Origin: JAASSS01 sp021767745
GTDB taxonomy: Bacteria > Pseudomonadota > Gammaproteobacteria > UBA5335
Length of the DNA stretch: 56,029 bases
NCBI GenBank assembly: GCA_034189165.1
Contig: JAXHVN010000047.1
Coordinates: 1 to 56,029 of the forward strand
Reading direction: 5' to 3'
Notes under the pieces: model-generated
Told to the model about the DNA's origin: nothing
The model's database searches: none
What the model saw: only the letters and a program-made list of their open reading frames with translations
Shown: positions 1-8,594 of the stretch, piece by piece
Numbering within the stretch: position 1 is the stretch's first letter
Layout: every line of letters starts with the position of its first letter
Made by a program: the position numbers and the translations under genes

Positions 1-60
1 GAGGAGGCGACGGCGACCGGGGCAGCGGACAACGCCGGCCCGCCGCCCGAGGACGACTGA
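1..60 (+). CDS. 3' end of an unidentified gene (partial)
   Basis: Frame 1 is open from the window edge to a TGA at 58-60, giving the last 19 residues of a protein with an Ala/Pro-rich, acidic tail ending PPPEDD. Codon use is GC-rich in third positions, like the rest of the window. It converges on the phosphatase gene, with a strong hairpin between them. In Xanthomonas-like genomes the kdsB/phosphatase end of this operon faces rne, so a ribonuclease E tail is possible. That rests on remembered synteny only; nothing in the 19 residues identifies it. Confidence 0.45.
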   Translation, partial: EEATATGAADNAGPPPEDD

Positions 61-76
61 GCTCGGGCGCAGACAT

Positions 77-111
77 GCTGCTGCGGCTGCCGGCAGGGCA
101 GCCGCAGCAGC
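77..111. terminator. Long perfect hairpin between convergent genes
   Basis: Positions 77-91 and 97-111 are a perfect 15-bp inverted repeat with a 5-base loop, lying between the stop of the plus-strand gene (60) and the stop of the minus-strand phosphatase (122). The position suits a bidirectional terminator or 3'-end stabilising structure. No T-run follows on either strand, so it is not a classical intrinsic terminator. Confidence 0.55.
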
Positions 112-121
112 CGGCTCGACG

Positions 122-631
122 TCAGGGCCCGGCGCCCGACTCCGTCGCCGGGCCCTGACCCTGGCTCAGTGCCACGAGCAGACCCGCCACCGCCTGCTCG
201 ACCAGATCGATCACCTGCTCGAAGCCGCGCTCGCCGCCATAGTACGGGTCGGGCACTTCCTGCGTGCCCGCAGCCGGCGCATGGCGCAGCAACAGGTCCG
301 GAACACTGCCGATGCCGCGCTGGGCACGCAGCGCCTGCAGCACCGCGAGGTTCTGCCGGTCCATCGCCAGAATCCAGCCGAAGCGGTCGAAGTCGGCCAG
401 CTGCACCTGACGGGCACGCAGGCTTGTCAGATCGTACCCACGCCTGGCCGCGGCCCGGCACATCCTTTCATCCGGCGGCGCGCCCACGTGATAGCCATGG
501 GTACCGGCAGAGTCGACCTCGACCCCCGCCAGCGCCGGCATCGTCGCCAGCCGTGCGCGCAGCACCGCCTCCGCCACCGGTGAACGGCAGATGTTGCCCA
601 TGCACACGAACAGCACCGAGGCGGCGGGCAT
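122..631 (-). CDS. Low-molecular-weight protein-tyrosine phosphatase
   Basis: A 169-residue cytoplasmic phosphatase that hydrolyses phosphotyrosine through a cysteinyl-phosphate intermediate. The P-loop CMGNICRSP is at residues 10-18, with Cys10 as nucleophile and Arg16 binding phosphate. The general-acid loop VPDPYYGG is in the C-terminal third, so both catalytic elements are present. The length is normal for the family apart from a Gly/Ala-rich tail. Its ATG overlaps the TGA of kdsB by one base (TGATG), so it is translated as the last gene of the lipid A/KDO operon. That company suggests a role connected with envelope polysaccharide, as for Wzb/Etp-type enzymes, but the substrate cannot be read from sequence. 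Confidence 0.93.
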   Translation of the reverse strand: MPAASVLFVCMGNICRSPVAEAVLRARLATMPALAGVEVDSAGTHGYHVGAPPDERMCRAAARRGYDLTSLRARQVQLADFDRFGWILAMDRQNLAVLQALRAQRGIGSVPDLLLRHAPAAGTQEVPDPYYGGERGFEQVIDLVEQAVAGLLVALSQGQGPATESGAGP

Positions 632-1386
632 CAGGACGCCAGCAGCTGTTCGACCCGGGCGAGGTCGGCCTCGGTATCCACGCCGATGCCTGGCAACGCC
701 AGCGCCTGTCCGACATGGATGTGCATGCCGGCCGTCAGCGCCCGCAGCTGTTCCAGCCGCTCGACCTGCTCCAGATCAGCCACCGGCAGCGCGGCGAAGC
801 GGCGCAGAGCGCCGACCCGATAAGCGTACAGTCCCACGTGCCGGTACCACTTGCCGGGCGGCATGCCGGCATCGCGGGAAAAGCCGCCGTCGCGATGCCA
901 GGGGATCGGCGAGCGGCTGAAATACAGCGCGAAGTCGCGCGCATCGCGCACCACCTTGACGACGTTGTGGTCGAGCAGCTCCTCCACGCGGCCCACCGGC
1001 ACGCACAGGGTGGCGAGATCGGCCAGCGGCTCCGCCGCCAGATTCTCCGCCACCCGGCGCACGTTCTCGGCCGGCATGGCCGGCTCGTCGCCCTGCAGGT
1101 TGACCACGATCTGCCCGTCGGCCCAGCCGCGGCTGGCGCAAACCTCCGCCAGCCGATCGGTTCCGGAGGCATGATGCGCCGCAGTCAGACAGACATCCGC
1201 GCCGAACTCACGCGCCGCCGCCACGATCGAGGCATGGTCGGTGGCGATCACCACCGCTGCCGCACCGCTCTCCACCGCGCGCCGCCAGACGTGCCAGATC
1301 ATCGGCTTGCCGGCGATCTGCCGCAGCGGCTTGCCCGGCAGGCGCGTGGCGCCGTGCCGGGCCGGAATGACGACCTTGAAGGTCAT
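631..1386 (-). CDS. kdsB: 3-deoxy-manno-octulosonate cytidylyltransferase
   Basis: A 251-residue CMP-KDO synthetase. It activates KDO with CTP in the cytoplasm for transfer to lipid A. The nucleotide-binding N-terminus VIPARHGATRLPGKPL is at residues 5-20, and the family block VNLQGDEP lies further in. The open frame extends 76 codons upstream, but the ATG at 1386 was chosen because the conserved N-terminus starts there, the length then fits the family (about 250), and it forms an ATGA overlap with the stop of ycaR. It belongs to the msbA-lpxK-ycaR-kdsB operon, the usual company of kdsB in gammaproteobacteria. Confidence 0.97.
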   Translation of the reverse strand: MTFKVVIPARHGATRLPGKPLRQIAGKPMIWHVWRRAVESGAAAVVIATDHASIVAAAREFGADVCLTAAHHASGTDRLAEVCASRGWADGQIVVNLQGDEPAMPAENVRRVAENLAAEPLADLATLCVPVGRVEELLDHNVVKVVRDARDFALYFSRSPIPWHRDGGFSRDAGMPPGKWYRHVGLYAYRVGALRRFAALPVADLEQVERLEQLRALTAGMHIHVGQALALPGIGVDTEADLARVEQLLAS

Positions 1387-1574
1387 CGCAGGGCGTCGAT
1401 GGCCTCGACGCCGAGCGGCTCGGCCGCCTCCTCGAGCAACACCGGGATGCCATCGTCCACCGGAAAGGCGAGCCGCTCGGCCTTGCAGACCAGCGATTCG
1501 GGCTCGGCCCGATACACCAGCGGCCCCTTGCAGAGCGGACACACCAGGATTTCCAGCAGTTTCTTGTCGATCAT
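1383..1574 (-). CDS. ycaR: Trm112/YcaR-family small protein
   Basis: A 63-residue protein starting MIDKKLLEILVCPLCKGPL, a typical bacterial YcaR/Trm112-like (UPF0434) sequence. Cys12, Cys15 and Cys30 could hold a metal, followed by the conserved block LAFPVDDGIPVLL. Eukaryotic and archaeal Trm112 activates methyltransferases; the bacterial protein's role is unsettled. It is too short to stand out by length, but it is framed by ATGA overlaps on both sides, with lpxK upstream and kdsB downstream. The lpxK-ycaR-kdsB order is conserved in gammaproteobacteria. Confidence 0.94.
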   Translation of the reverse strand: MIDKKLLEILVCPLCKGPLVYRAEPESLVCKAERLAFPVDDGIPVLLEEAAEPLGVEAIDALR

Positions 1575-2590
1575 GTTCGGCTCCCAGGCATGCGGGCGCC
1601 CGCCAGGCGGGCATCGAGCTGCGCCAACAAGGCCGCCGGCAGCTGCGCCGTCACCGGCACATACCAGCAGTCGGCCGGCGCGAACGCGGCGCACTTGACG
1701 GCATCTTTCTCGGTCATCAGCACCGGCAGCGGCGGCACGAGGTCGAGCGATGCGGGCTCGTAAGCATAGTGATCGGGCAGCGCATGCACCAGCGGCCGCA
1801 GCCCGTGCGCACGCAGCATCGCAAAGAATCGCTCCGGATGGCCGATGCCGGCGAGCGCGTGGACCTGCCGGTCGGCGAAAGCGGCCAGGGCACGCCGCTC
1901 GCCGGTGCGCAGGTTGATGGCATCGCCGGCGATCAGGCGCAGCGAATGGACCGGCACGGCGCCCACAGGTGGCGGTTCGCCCTCGCCGTTGACGATCACG
2001 GCATCCACCTCCGCCAGCCGGGCCGCCGGCTCGCGCAGCGGCCCGGCTGGCAGACAATAGCCATTGCCGAGCCCACGCGTACCGTCGATCACCGCCAGTT
2101 CGAGCGTGCGTGGCAGAGCGTAGTGCTGCAGGCCATCATCGCTCAGCACCACGCTGCAGCCGGCCTCGATCAGCGCCTCGGCGCCGACCCGCCGCGCGGG
2201 AGCCACCACGACCGGCACGCCGCTGCGCCGGACCAGCAGCAGGGCCTCGTCCCCGACCACACCGGGATCATCGTCCGGCCGCACACGATGCACCGGCACG
2301 CGGCGCCGCCCGCCATAGCCGCGCAGCACGATGCCGGGGCGTGCCCCCGCCCGGGTCAGGTGCTCGGCCAGCGCCAGCACCACCGGGGTCTTGCCACTGC
2401 CACCGACCGTCAGGTTGCCGACCACCACCACCGGCACCGCCAGCGGCGCGGGTGGCCACAGGTGCCGGTATGCCAGCCGGCGCAGGCGCACGGTCAGGGC
2501 GAACAGCCGCGCGAGCAGTCGCAGCGACAACGGCGGTCGCTGCGGGCCGTACCACAGGCGCAGCAGCGCGGTTTCCAGTTGCGCCCGCAC
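1571..2590 (-). CDS. lpxK: Tetraacyldisaccharide 4'-kinase
   Basis: A 339-residue lipid A kinase. It phosphorylates the 4' position of the lipid A disaccharide precursor at the inner face of the inner membrane. The P-loop NLTVGGSGKTPV spans residues about 59-70, and the family motif SDDGLQH lies mid-protein. The N-terminal 50 residues are basic and amphipathic, consistent with membrane association. The start is GTG at 2590, seven bases after msbA, and the stop overlaps the ycaR ATG. Length matches the family (about 330). The msbA-lpxK pair is the classical lipid A maturation/export unit. Confidence 0.97.
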   Translation of the reverse strand: MRAQLETALLRLWYGPQRPPLSLRLLARLFALTVRLRRLAYRHLWPPAPLAVPVVVVGNLTVGGSGKTPVVLALAEHLTRAGARPGIVLRGYGGRRRVPVHRVRPDDDPGVVGDEALLLVRRSGVPVVVAPARRVGAEALIEAGCSVVLSDDGLQHYALPRTLELAVIDGTRGLGNGYCLPAGPLREPAARLAEVDAVIVNGEGEPPPVGAVPVHSLRLIAGDAINLRTGERRALAAFADRQVHALAGIGHPERFFAMLRAHGLRPLVHALPDHYAYEPASLDLVPPLPVLMTEKDAVKCAAFAPADCWYVPVTAQLPAALLAQLDARLAGARMPGSRT

Positions 2591-2597
2591 GACGCGG

Positions 2598-4382
2598 TCA
2601 GTCGCGGTTGGCTGCGTCCACCACCGCCTGCGGCTCGGTGAACTGCAGGCGGTGCAGCTCCGCGTAGTGGCCGCCGCGGCTCAGCAGTTCGGCGTGGCTG
2701 CCCTGCTCGACGATGCGTCCGGCGTGCATGACGACGATGGTGTCGGCGTGTTCGATCGTGGAGAGCCGGTGCGCGATCACCAGCGTCGTGCGATCCGCCA
2801 TCAGCCGCTCCAGCGCCGCCTGGATGTGACGTTCGGCCTCGGTGTCCAGCGCCGAGGTGGCCTCGTCCAGGATCAGGATCGGCGCATCCTTGAGCAGCGC
2901 GCGGGCGATCGCCAGCCGCTGGCGCTGACCGCCGGAGAGCAGCACCCCATGCTGGCCGACCTGTGTCTGCAGGCCCTGCGGCAGCTGGGAGATGAACTCC
3001 CAGGCATGCGCCGCCCTGGCCGCCTCGATCAGCTCCGCCTCGCTCACCGCGCCGCTCGCACCGTAGGCGATGTTGGCCGCCACGGTGTTGTTGAACAGGG
3101 TGATTTCCTGACTCACCAGTGAAATCTGCCGCCGCAGCGCCTCGAGGCGGTAATCGCGCAGATCGTGCCCGTCCAGCAGCACCCGGCCCTCGGTCGGCTC
3201 GTAGAAGCGCGGCAGCAGGTTCACCAGCGTCGACTTGCCGCTGCCCGAGCGCCCCACCAGCGCCACCCGCTGCTGCGGCTCGATCGCCAGGCTCACGCCG
3301 TCGAGCGCCCAGGCCTCGCTCTGCGGATAGCGCATGCGCACCTGCTCGAAGCGGATTTCGCCGCGGGCACGGGCGATGCCGACGGTGCCGACATCCCGCT
3401 CCGGCTGCACTTCCAGCAGCGCGAAGATGCTCTCCGCCGCCGCCAGCCCGCGCTGCAGCTGCGCGTTCACCGTGGTCAGCTGACGCAGCGGCCCGAGCAT
3501 GCTGACCATCGCCGTCAGGAAGGCAGCGAAGGTGCCGGGCGTCATGGTCTCCAGCACGTTCTGCCGCGTCGCCATGTAGATGATGCCGGCCACGGGGACC
3601 GCGGCGACCATCTCCACCACCGGACTGCTGGCCGCGCGGGTGGTGGCCCGCTTCATGAACAGCTTACGATTGCGCTCGTTGACCCGCTCGAATTGCGCCT
3701 GCTCGTAGCGCTCGGCGCCGAACGCCTTCACCATGCGCTGCCCGCGGATGGCCTCCTCGCAGACGCTGGTGACCTCGCCCATGGAGTTCTGGATGCGGGC
3801 GCTGATGCGCCGGAAGCGCCGGCTGATGTAGCGGATGCACACCGCGATCAGCGGCCCGATCAGCAACGTGAACACCGCCAGCGCCGCGTTCAGGTAGAAC
3901 AGCAGCCCGACGAAGCCGATCACCTTCAGGCCGTCGCGGATGATCACCGTCACCGACTGGGTCGCCGCCTGCGCCACCTGATCGACGTTGTAGGTGAGCT
4001 TGGAGAGCAGCTTGCCGGACGCGCTGCGATCGTAATAGGGCGCCGGCAGGCGCAGCAGATGCCCGAACAGTTCCTCGCGCAGGGTCTTGATCACATTCTG
4101 GCCGACATAGGCCATGCAGTAGGTCGAGACGAACTGCGACAGGCTGCGCAGCAGGAACAGCCCCAGCACGGCAAACGGAATGATGCGGATCACCGCGGGA
4201 TCGCGGCGCACGAAGCTGCCGTCCAGCAGCGGCTTCATGATCCAGGCGAAGCCGATCTCGGCCATGGCGAAGCCGCCCATGGCGGCGAAGCCGATCGCCA
4301 GCACCGGCCAATACGGACGGCTGTACGAGAGCAGCCGCCCCCAGAGCACCCAGCTCGAGGTGTCCTTGGCAGCGCCGGCCAT
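2598..4382 (-). CDS. msbA: Lipid A export ATP-binding/permease protein MsbA
   Basis: A 594-residue ABC half-transporter that flips core-lipid A across the inner membrane. The N-terminal half is a six-helix exporter domain. The C-terminal nucleotide-binding domain has Walker A GRSGSGKST, signature LSGGQRQR and Walker B LILDEATSALD, plus the H-loop IAHRLSTI. Length is close to E. coli MsbA (582). The ATG overlaps the exbD stop by one base (TGATG). Its position directly upstream of lpxK is the usual one. Confidence 0.97.
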   Translation of the reverse strand: MAGAAKDTSSWVLWGRLLSYSRPYWPVLAIGFAAMGGFAMAEIGFAWIMKPLLDGSFVRRDPAVIRIIPFAVLGLFLLRSLSQFVSTYCMAYVGQNVIKTLREELFGHLLRLPAPYYDRSASGKLLSKLTYNVDQVAQAATQSVTVIIRDGLKVIGFVGLLFYLNAALAVFTLLIGPLIAVCIRYISRRFRRISARIQNSMGEVTSVCEEAIRGQRMVKAFGAERYEQAQFERVNERNRKLFMKRATTRAASSPVVEMVAAVPVAGIIYMATRQNVLETMTPGTFAAFLTAMVSMLGPLRQLTTVNAQLQRGLAAAESIFALLEVQPERDVGTVGIARARGEIRFEQVRMRYPQSEAWALDGVSLAIEPQQRVALVGRSGSGKSTLVNLLPRFYEPTEGRVLLDGHDLRDYRLEALRRQISLVSQEITLFNNTVAANIAYGASGAVSEAELIEAARAAHAWEFISQLPQGLQTQVGQHGVLLSGGQRQRLAIARALLKDAPILILDEATSALDTEAERHIQAALERLMADRTTLVIAHRLSTIEHADTIVVMHAGRIVEQGSHAELLSRGGHYAELHRLQFTEPQAVVDAANRD

Positions 4383-4804
4383 CAGGGCGTCTCGGCCGGC
4401 GTGGTTTCGATGACGATGTCGGTGAAGCCCTGCTGGCCGGCGACATCCAGCGCCGTCACCACCGCCTGATGCGCCACCCGCGCATCCGCCCGGATCAGCA
4501 GCCGCGCCGGCGCCTCCCCGGCGCGCACGGCCTGGGCCAGCGCCCGCCCGAGCGTGTCCGGCCGGGTGTTCACCAGCGCCTGCTGGTTGAGGAAATAGCG
4601 GCCCGCCTCGTCGATCGTCAGCTCCAGGCCCTCACGCGCCAGCGGCGTGGCCTGCGTGGCCGCCTCGGGCAGTTCCACCCGCAGCTCGGTCTCCCGCTGG
4701 AAGGTCGTCGTCACCATGAAGAAGATCAGCAGCAGGAAGACGACATCGATCAGCGGCGTGAGGTTGAGCTCGGGATCCTCAAGCTCACGGCTGCGCAGCT
4801 TCAC
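4382..4804 (-). CDS. exbD: ExbD/TolR-family proton-channel accessory protein
   Basis: A 140-residue inner-membrane protein with a short cytoplasmic N-terminus, a single membrane helix around LTPLIDVVFLLLIFF (the Asp in LID is the conserved protonatable residue) and a periplasmic C-terminal domain. It works with ExbB to pass proton-motive force to a TonB-type or other envelope partner. The start is GTG at 4804 in a GTGA overlap with the exbB stop. The open frame continues far upstream but only antiparallel to exbB coding, so the longer start was rejected. No tonB is in the window, so the powered partner is unknown. Confidence 0.94.
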   Translation of the reverse strand: MKLRSRELEDPELNLTPLIDVVFLLLIFFMVTTTFQRETELRVELPEAATQATPLAREGLELTIDEAGRYFLNQQALVNTRPDTLGRALAQAVRAGEAPARLLIRADARVAHQAVVTALDVAGQQGFTDIVIETTPAETP

Positions 4805-5466
4805 GAGGCCGCCTTCGCCCGCCGGCGCCGCCGCGGCGCAGTGCTGCCTACGTCGGCTCCTTCGCCGCGGCCGTAGAGCGTCTCCAGCAACGCCATGGCC
4901 TGCTGCTCCATGCCCACCACCAACTCGTTCACCCGCCCGCGTAAGTAGCGGTACGCGATCAACGAGGGAATGGCGACCACCAGCCCCGAGGCGGTGGTGA
5001 TCAGCGCCTCGGAGATGCCGCCGGCCAGCGCCGGGGCGTCGCCCACCCCGGCGGCGCGGATGGCGGTGAATACTTCGATCATGCCGACGACCGTGCCCAG
5101 CAGGCCGAGCAGCGGCGTGATCGCGGCGATGGTGGCCAGCGCGTTCAGGTAGCGTTCGAGCTCGTGCACCTCGTGCCGCCCGGCATCCTCGATCCCCTCC
5201 TTGACCGCCTGCCGGTCGAGGTGACGGTTCGCCAGCCCCGCCGCAAGCACCCGACCGAGCGGCGAGTCGGCCCGCAGCTGCTGCAGGCGCTGGCGATCGA
5301 CCTTGCCCTGCTCGTGCCACTGACGCACCCGGGCAATCAGCGCCGGCGGCAGGATGCGCTCGCCGCGCAGTGCCCACAGCCGTTCGAGAAAAATGGCCGC
5401 CGCCGCCAGCGAGCACAGCAGAATCGGCGCCATCAGCCAGCCGCCGGCCTGGATGATCTCAAGCAT
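4801..5466 (-). CDS. exbB: ExbB/TolQ/MotA-type proton channel protein
   Basis: A 221-residue inner-membrane protein. An N-terminal helix (WLMAPILLCSLAAAAIFLERLW) is followed by a cytoplasmic loop and two further helices, including the conserved TITPLLGLLGTV-like block (AAITPLLGLLGTVVGMI). It forms the proton channel with ExbD. It lies six bases from comEC and overlaps exbD by four bases. The exbB-exbD-msbA-lpxK order is seen in Xanthomonas relatives, and its placement in a lipid A operon may link energised envelope transport with LPS export; that link is inference. Confidence 0.94.
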   Translation of the reverse strand: MLEIIQAGGWLMAPILLCSLAAAAIFLERLWALRGERILPPALIARVRQWHEQGKVDRQRLQQLRADSPLGRVLAAGLANRHLDRQAVKEGIEDAGRHEVHELERYLNALATIAAITPLLGLLGTVVGMIEVFTAIRAAGVGDAPALAGGISEALITTASGLVVAIPSLIAYRYLRGRVNELVVGMEQQAMALLETLYGRGEGADVGSTAPRRRRRAKAAS

Positions 5467-5472
5467 CAGTCG

Positions 5473-7905
5473 TCACATCGTCCGTCCGCGTTCCGGCGCC
5501 GCCGGAGCAATCCGGCGGCATGATACGCCATCGTCGGCCCCGCGCAGCCGCAGCCACTCGGAGGGCGGCCGGGACCACGGCAGGCGCCGCGCGCCGGCGG
5601 CCACCACCCGCGTGGGCGTGGCGCCAAGGCGCACGGCAATGGCGCCGTCCTGCCCGGTCACGGCGAGCCCGGCACCCACGGCCGCCAGCCGCGTCCGCAC
5701 CGCCGGTGCCGGAAAGCCCCAGCGATTGCCGGCGCCGGCCGGCACGATCGCCAGGCACGGCGCCACGGCACGCAGCAGCGGCCAGGTGCTCGAGCTGTCG
5801 CTGCCATGATGCGCCACCACCAGCACATCGGCGGGCCGCAGCGCCGCCTGGCGCAGCAGCGCACGCTCCCCGGCGGCCTCGATGTCGCCAGTCAGCAGCA
5901 GACTGCCGGCGCGGGTGTCCACGCGCAGCACACAGGAGCCATCGTTGCCGCTGGCCGCCTCATCCTGCGGATGCAGCAGGCGGATGTCCACGCCGTCCCA
6001 CCGCCAGTGCATGCCCCGGCGGCAACGCACGAAGTCGGCCAGCCGCGCCGCCTCGGTGCCGCCCATCAGGGCCTCGCGCACCGGCAACGCTGCCCGTAGT
6101 GCCGGCACGCCGCCGCGGTGATCGGCATCCTCGTGGCTGACGATCAGCAGATCGATCTGCCGCACGCCCCAGGCCTGCAGCTGGGGCAGGATCGCAAGCT
6201 CCGCGGCGCTGCTGCCGCTGGCGAAGCCGGCGCCGGTATCGAAGACCAGCACGTGCCGATGCGTGCGCATCGCCACCGCCAACCCCTGACCGACATCCAG
6301 CACCACCACCTCGGCGACGCCGACGGGTGGACGCGCGGGCGACAGGTTCAGCGCCAGTGCCGCCAACAGCAGCCCGAGCGGACGCAGTGGCCAGCCACGC
6401 GGCGCCAGCAACCAGCACAGGCCGAGGGCGGCGAGCGGCAGCGCCCAGGCCGGCGGCTGCACGGCCAGCTCGGCCAGTGCGCCACGCCCGAGCCATGCCA
6501 GCACCGGCCACAGCGCGGCGAGCGGCACTGCTGCCGCCTGCCACACCAGGCTGGCCCCGGGCAGCCCAAGGGCGGCCAGCGTGGCGCCGGCCAGCGCCAC
6601 CGGCACCACCCAGAGCGCGAACAGCGGCACCAGCAGCAGATTCACCAGCGGAGCCAACAGCGAGAGGCGCCCGAACCACCACAGCAGCAGCGGCGCCAGG
6701 CCCAGCACGATCTGCCCCTGCGAGCGCAGCGCCGCACGCGCCGCGCCTTCGGTCCGCAGCGGCCGACCGGCGAAGCCGTAGATGAGGCAAGCAACCGCGC
6801 CGAACGACAGCCAGAGCCCGGCATCCGCACTCGCCAACGGATCGCAGGCCAGGATCAGTGCCAAGGCCAGGAGCCAGGGCTGCCAGCGCCGCAACGGGCG
6901 CTGCCACAGCAAGGCGAGGGTCACCACGCCGAGCATGATCAATGCCCGCTGCACCGGCAGCCCCATCCCGGCGAGCAATGCGTAACCCAGGGCGGCGAGC
7001 CAGGCGATCGCGGCGGCGGCACGGGTCGCCGGTCGGCCTGCCAGCCTCAGGAGCAGCGTGGCCAGCGCACCGGCTGCCACGGCGACCAGGCCGACGTGCA
7101 GCCCGCTGATCGCCATCAGATGGCTCGTGCCGGTGGCCTGCAGCGTCGGCCGCAACGGTGCGAGTCCACTCCGATCGCCCACCACGACGGCGCGCAGCAT
7201 CGCCGCCACGGCCGGATCGGCCACCGCCCGATCGATGCCCTCCGCCAGGTCACCCCGCAGCGCCGCGAGCCCGCGCGCCGGCGCCAGGCGTCGGGCCGCG
7301 GCGGGCTGGGATGCGGCGCCGGTGGCGGCGATCCGCTGGCGGAACAGCCAGCCGGCGTAGTCGAAGCCGGCGAAGTTGACCATGCCTGCCGGTGGGCGCA
7401 GCCGCGCCTGCAGCTGCCAGCGTTCACCCAACGCCGGCTGCGGCATAGGCGCCCCAGCCGCCTGCGCCTCATCCGCTCGCGGGGCGTAGAGGTTCAGCCG
7501 CAGCCGGGTGCCGGGCGCCAGCACCGCCGGCCTCACCTGCGCCACGACCAGCTGCAGGCGCGTGACCTGCCCGATCCGCTGTGGGAACTCCACCACACGT
7601 GCGATCAGCGTCACGTCCACCGGCCGATCCGCCGCGACCTGCAGCCGCGCCTGCTGCTGTGCCTGCAGTTGACTGCCGTGCCAGGCGAAGCCGGCGAGGC
7701 AGGCGCCCACCCCGAGGCATACCCCCGCCAGGCGCACGCGGGCCGGACTGCGCAGCAGCGTGCCGGCGAGCAGCAGCGCCGCGGCCAGGGCCGCGAGCAG
7801 CCACCACGGCCAGGCGGCAGCGGCCAGCATCGACGATGCCTGCGGCCACACCGCCAGCACCAGCACGCCGGCGATGAACGCCAGGGCAAGTCCGCCGGGA
7901 TCCAC
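5473..7905 (-). CDS. comEC: DNA internalization competence protein ComEC/Rec2
   Basis: An 810-residue inner-membrane channel protein that passes transforming single-stranded DNA into the cytoplasm. Three parts can be seen: an N-terminal region with three short hydrophobic helices and a DUF4131-like OB region (to about residue 200), a central Competence domain with many helices containing HLMAISGLHVG, and a C-terminal metallo-beta-lactamase-like domain with SHEDADHRGG. Length fits the family (about 750-800). The start is GTG at 7905. It is followed after six bases by exbB and preceded by lolD after eight. No other competence gene is in the window, so natural transformation is possible but not shown. 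Confidence 0.95.
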   Translation of the reverse strand: MDPGGLALAFIAGVLVLAVWPQASSMLAAAAWPWWLLAALAAALLLAGTLLRSPARVRLAGVCLGVGACLAGFAWHGSQLQAQQQARLQVAADRPVDVTLIARVVEFPQRIGQVTRLQLVVAQVRPAVLAPGTRLRLNLYAPRADEAQAAGAPMPQPALGERWQLQARLRPPAGMVNFAGFDYAGWLFRQRIAATGAASQPAAARRLAPARGLAALRGDLAEGIDRAVADPAVAAMLRAVVVGDRSGLAPLRPTLQATGTSHLMAISGLHVGLVAVAAGALATLLLRLAGRPATRAAAAIAWLAALGYALLAGMGLPVQRALIMLGVVTLALLWQRPLRRWQPWLLALALILACDPLASADAGLWLSFGAVACLIYGFAGRPLRTEGAARAALRSQGQIVLGLAPLLLWWFGRLSLLAPLVNLLLVPLFALWVVPVALAGATLAALGLPGASLVWQAAAVPLAALWPVLAWLGRGALAELAVQPPAWALPLAALGLCWLLAPRGWPLRPLGLLLAALALNLSPARPPVGVAEVVVLDVGQGLAVAMRTHRHVLVFDTGAGFASGSSAAELAILPQLQAWGVRQIDLLIVSHEDADHRGGVPALRAALPVREALMGGTEAARLADFVRCRRGMHWRWDGVDIRLLHPQDEAASGNDGSCVLRVDTRAGSLLLTGDIEAAGERALLRQAALRPADVLVVAHHGSDSSSTWPLLRAVAPCLAIVPAGAGNRWGFPAPAVRTRLAAVGAGLAVTGQDGAIAVRLGATPTRVVAAGARRLPWSRPPSEWLRLRGADDGVSCRRIAPAAPERGRTM

Positions 7906-7913
7906 GGCGCCGC

Positions 7914-8594
7914 CTAGTCCGCCGTCAGGCGTCCGTCCTGCAGCCGGAGCACACGGTCCATGCGAGCGGCCAGGCCGGCATCGTGCGTCACCACCACCAG
8001 GCTGGTGCCGAGGGACCGGTTGAGCTCGGCCATGAGCCCGTAGACGCGCGCCGCGGTCGGCGGATCGAGGTTGCCGGTCGGCTCGTCGGCCAGCACGCAG
8101 GCCGGCTGGGTGACCAGCGCCCGGGCCACCGCCGCGCGCTGGCGTTCGCCGCCCGACAGCTGCGCGGGCCGGTGCGTCAGCCGCTCGCCCAGGCCGACCT
8201 GGGTCAACAGCGCGGCGGCAGCCTGCGCCGCCGCCGCGGGCGGGAGGCGGCGCAGGAGCAACGGCATGGCGACGTTTTCCAGCGCAGTGAACTCCGGCAG
8301 CAGGTGGTGGAACTGATAGACGAAGCCGAGGCGCCGGTTGCGCAACCGGCCGCGGGCGGCACCGCCCAGTTCATGCATCGGCTGCCCGGCGACGTAGAGG
8401 CGCCCGTCGGTCGGCCGCTCCAGGCCGCCCAGCAGATGCAGCAGCGTGCTCTTGCCGGAACCGGAGGCGCCGACGATCGCCACCTGCTCGCCCGGCGCCA
8501 CGGCCAGATCCACGCCACGCAGGATCTCCAGTACCCGGCCGCCTTCGGCGAAGCGATGGACCAGGCCGTGCGCGGCGAGGATCGGCTCACTCAT
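7914..8594 (-). CDS. lolD: Lipoprotein-releasing system ATP-binding protein
   Basis: A 226-residue ABC ATPase that drives extraction of outer-membrane lipoproteins from the inner membrane. Walker A GASGSGKST, signature LSGGERQRAAVARAL and Walker B VLADEPTGNLD are all present, as is the FVYQFHHLLPEF Q-loop region typical of LolD/MacB-type ATPases. The 3' end of the permease gene overlaps its start by eight bases, tying it to that permease. Confidence 0.95.
   Translation of the reverse strand: MSEPILAAHGLVHRFAEGGRVLEILRGVDLAVAPGEQVAIVGASGSGKSTLLHLLGGLERPTDGRLYVAGQPMHELGGAARGRLRNRRLGFVYQFHHLLPEFTALENVAMPLLLRRLPPAAAAQAAAALLTQVGLGERLTHRPAQLSGGERQRAAVARALVTQPACVLADEPTGNLDPPTAARVYGLMAELNRSLGTSLVVVTHDAGLAARMDRVLRLQDGRLTAD

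Noticed and set aside
169..1698. Long plus-strand open frame (509 codons) opposite ptp and kdsB
   Set aside because: It is antisense to genes with clear motifs and reads as low-complexity Arg/Pro/Ala sequence with no domain. High GC makes such shadow frames common throughout the window.
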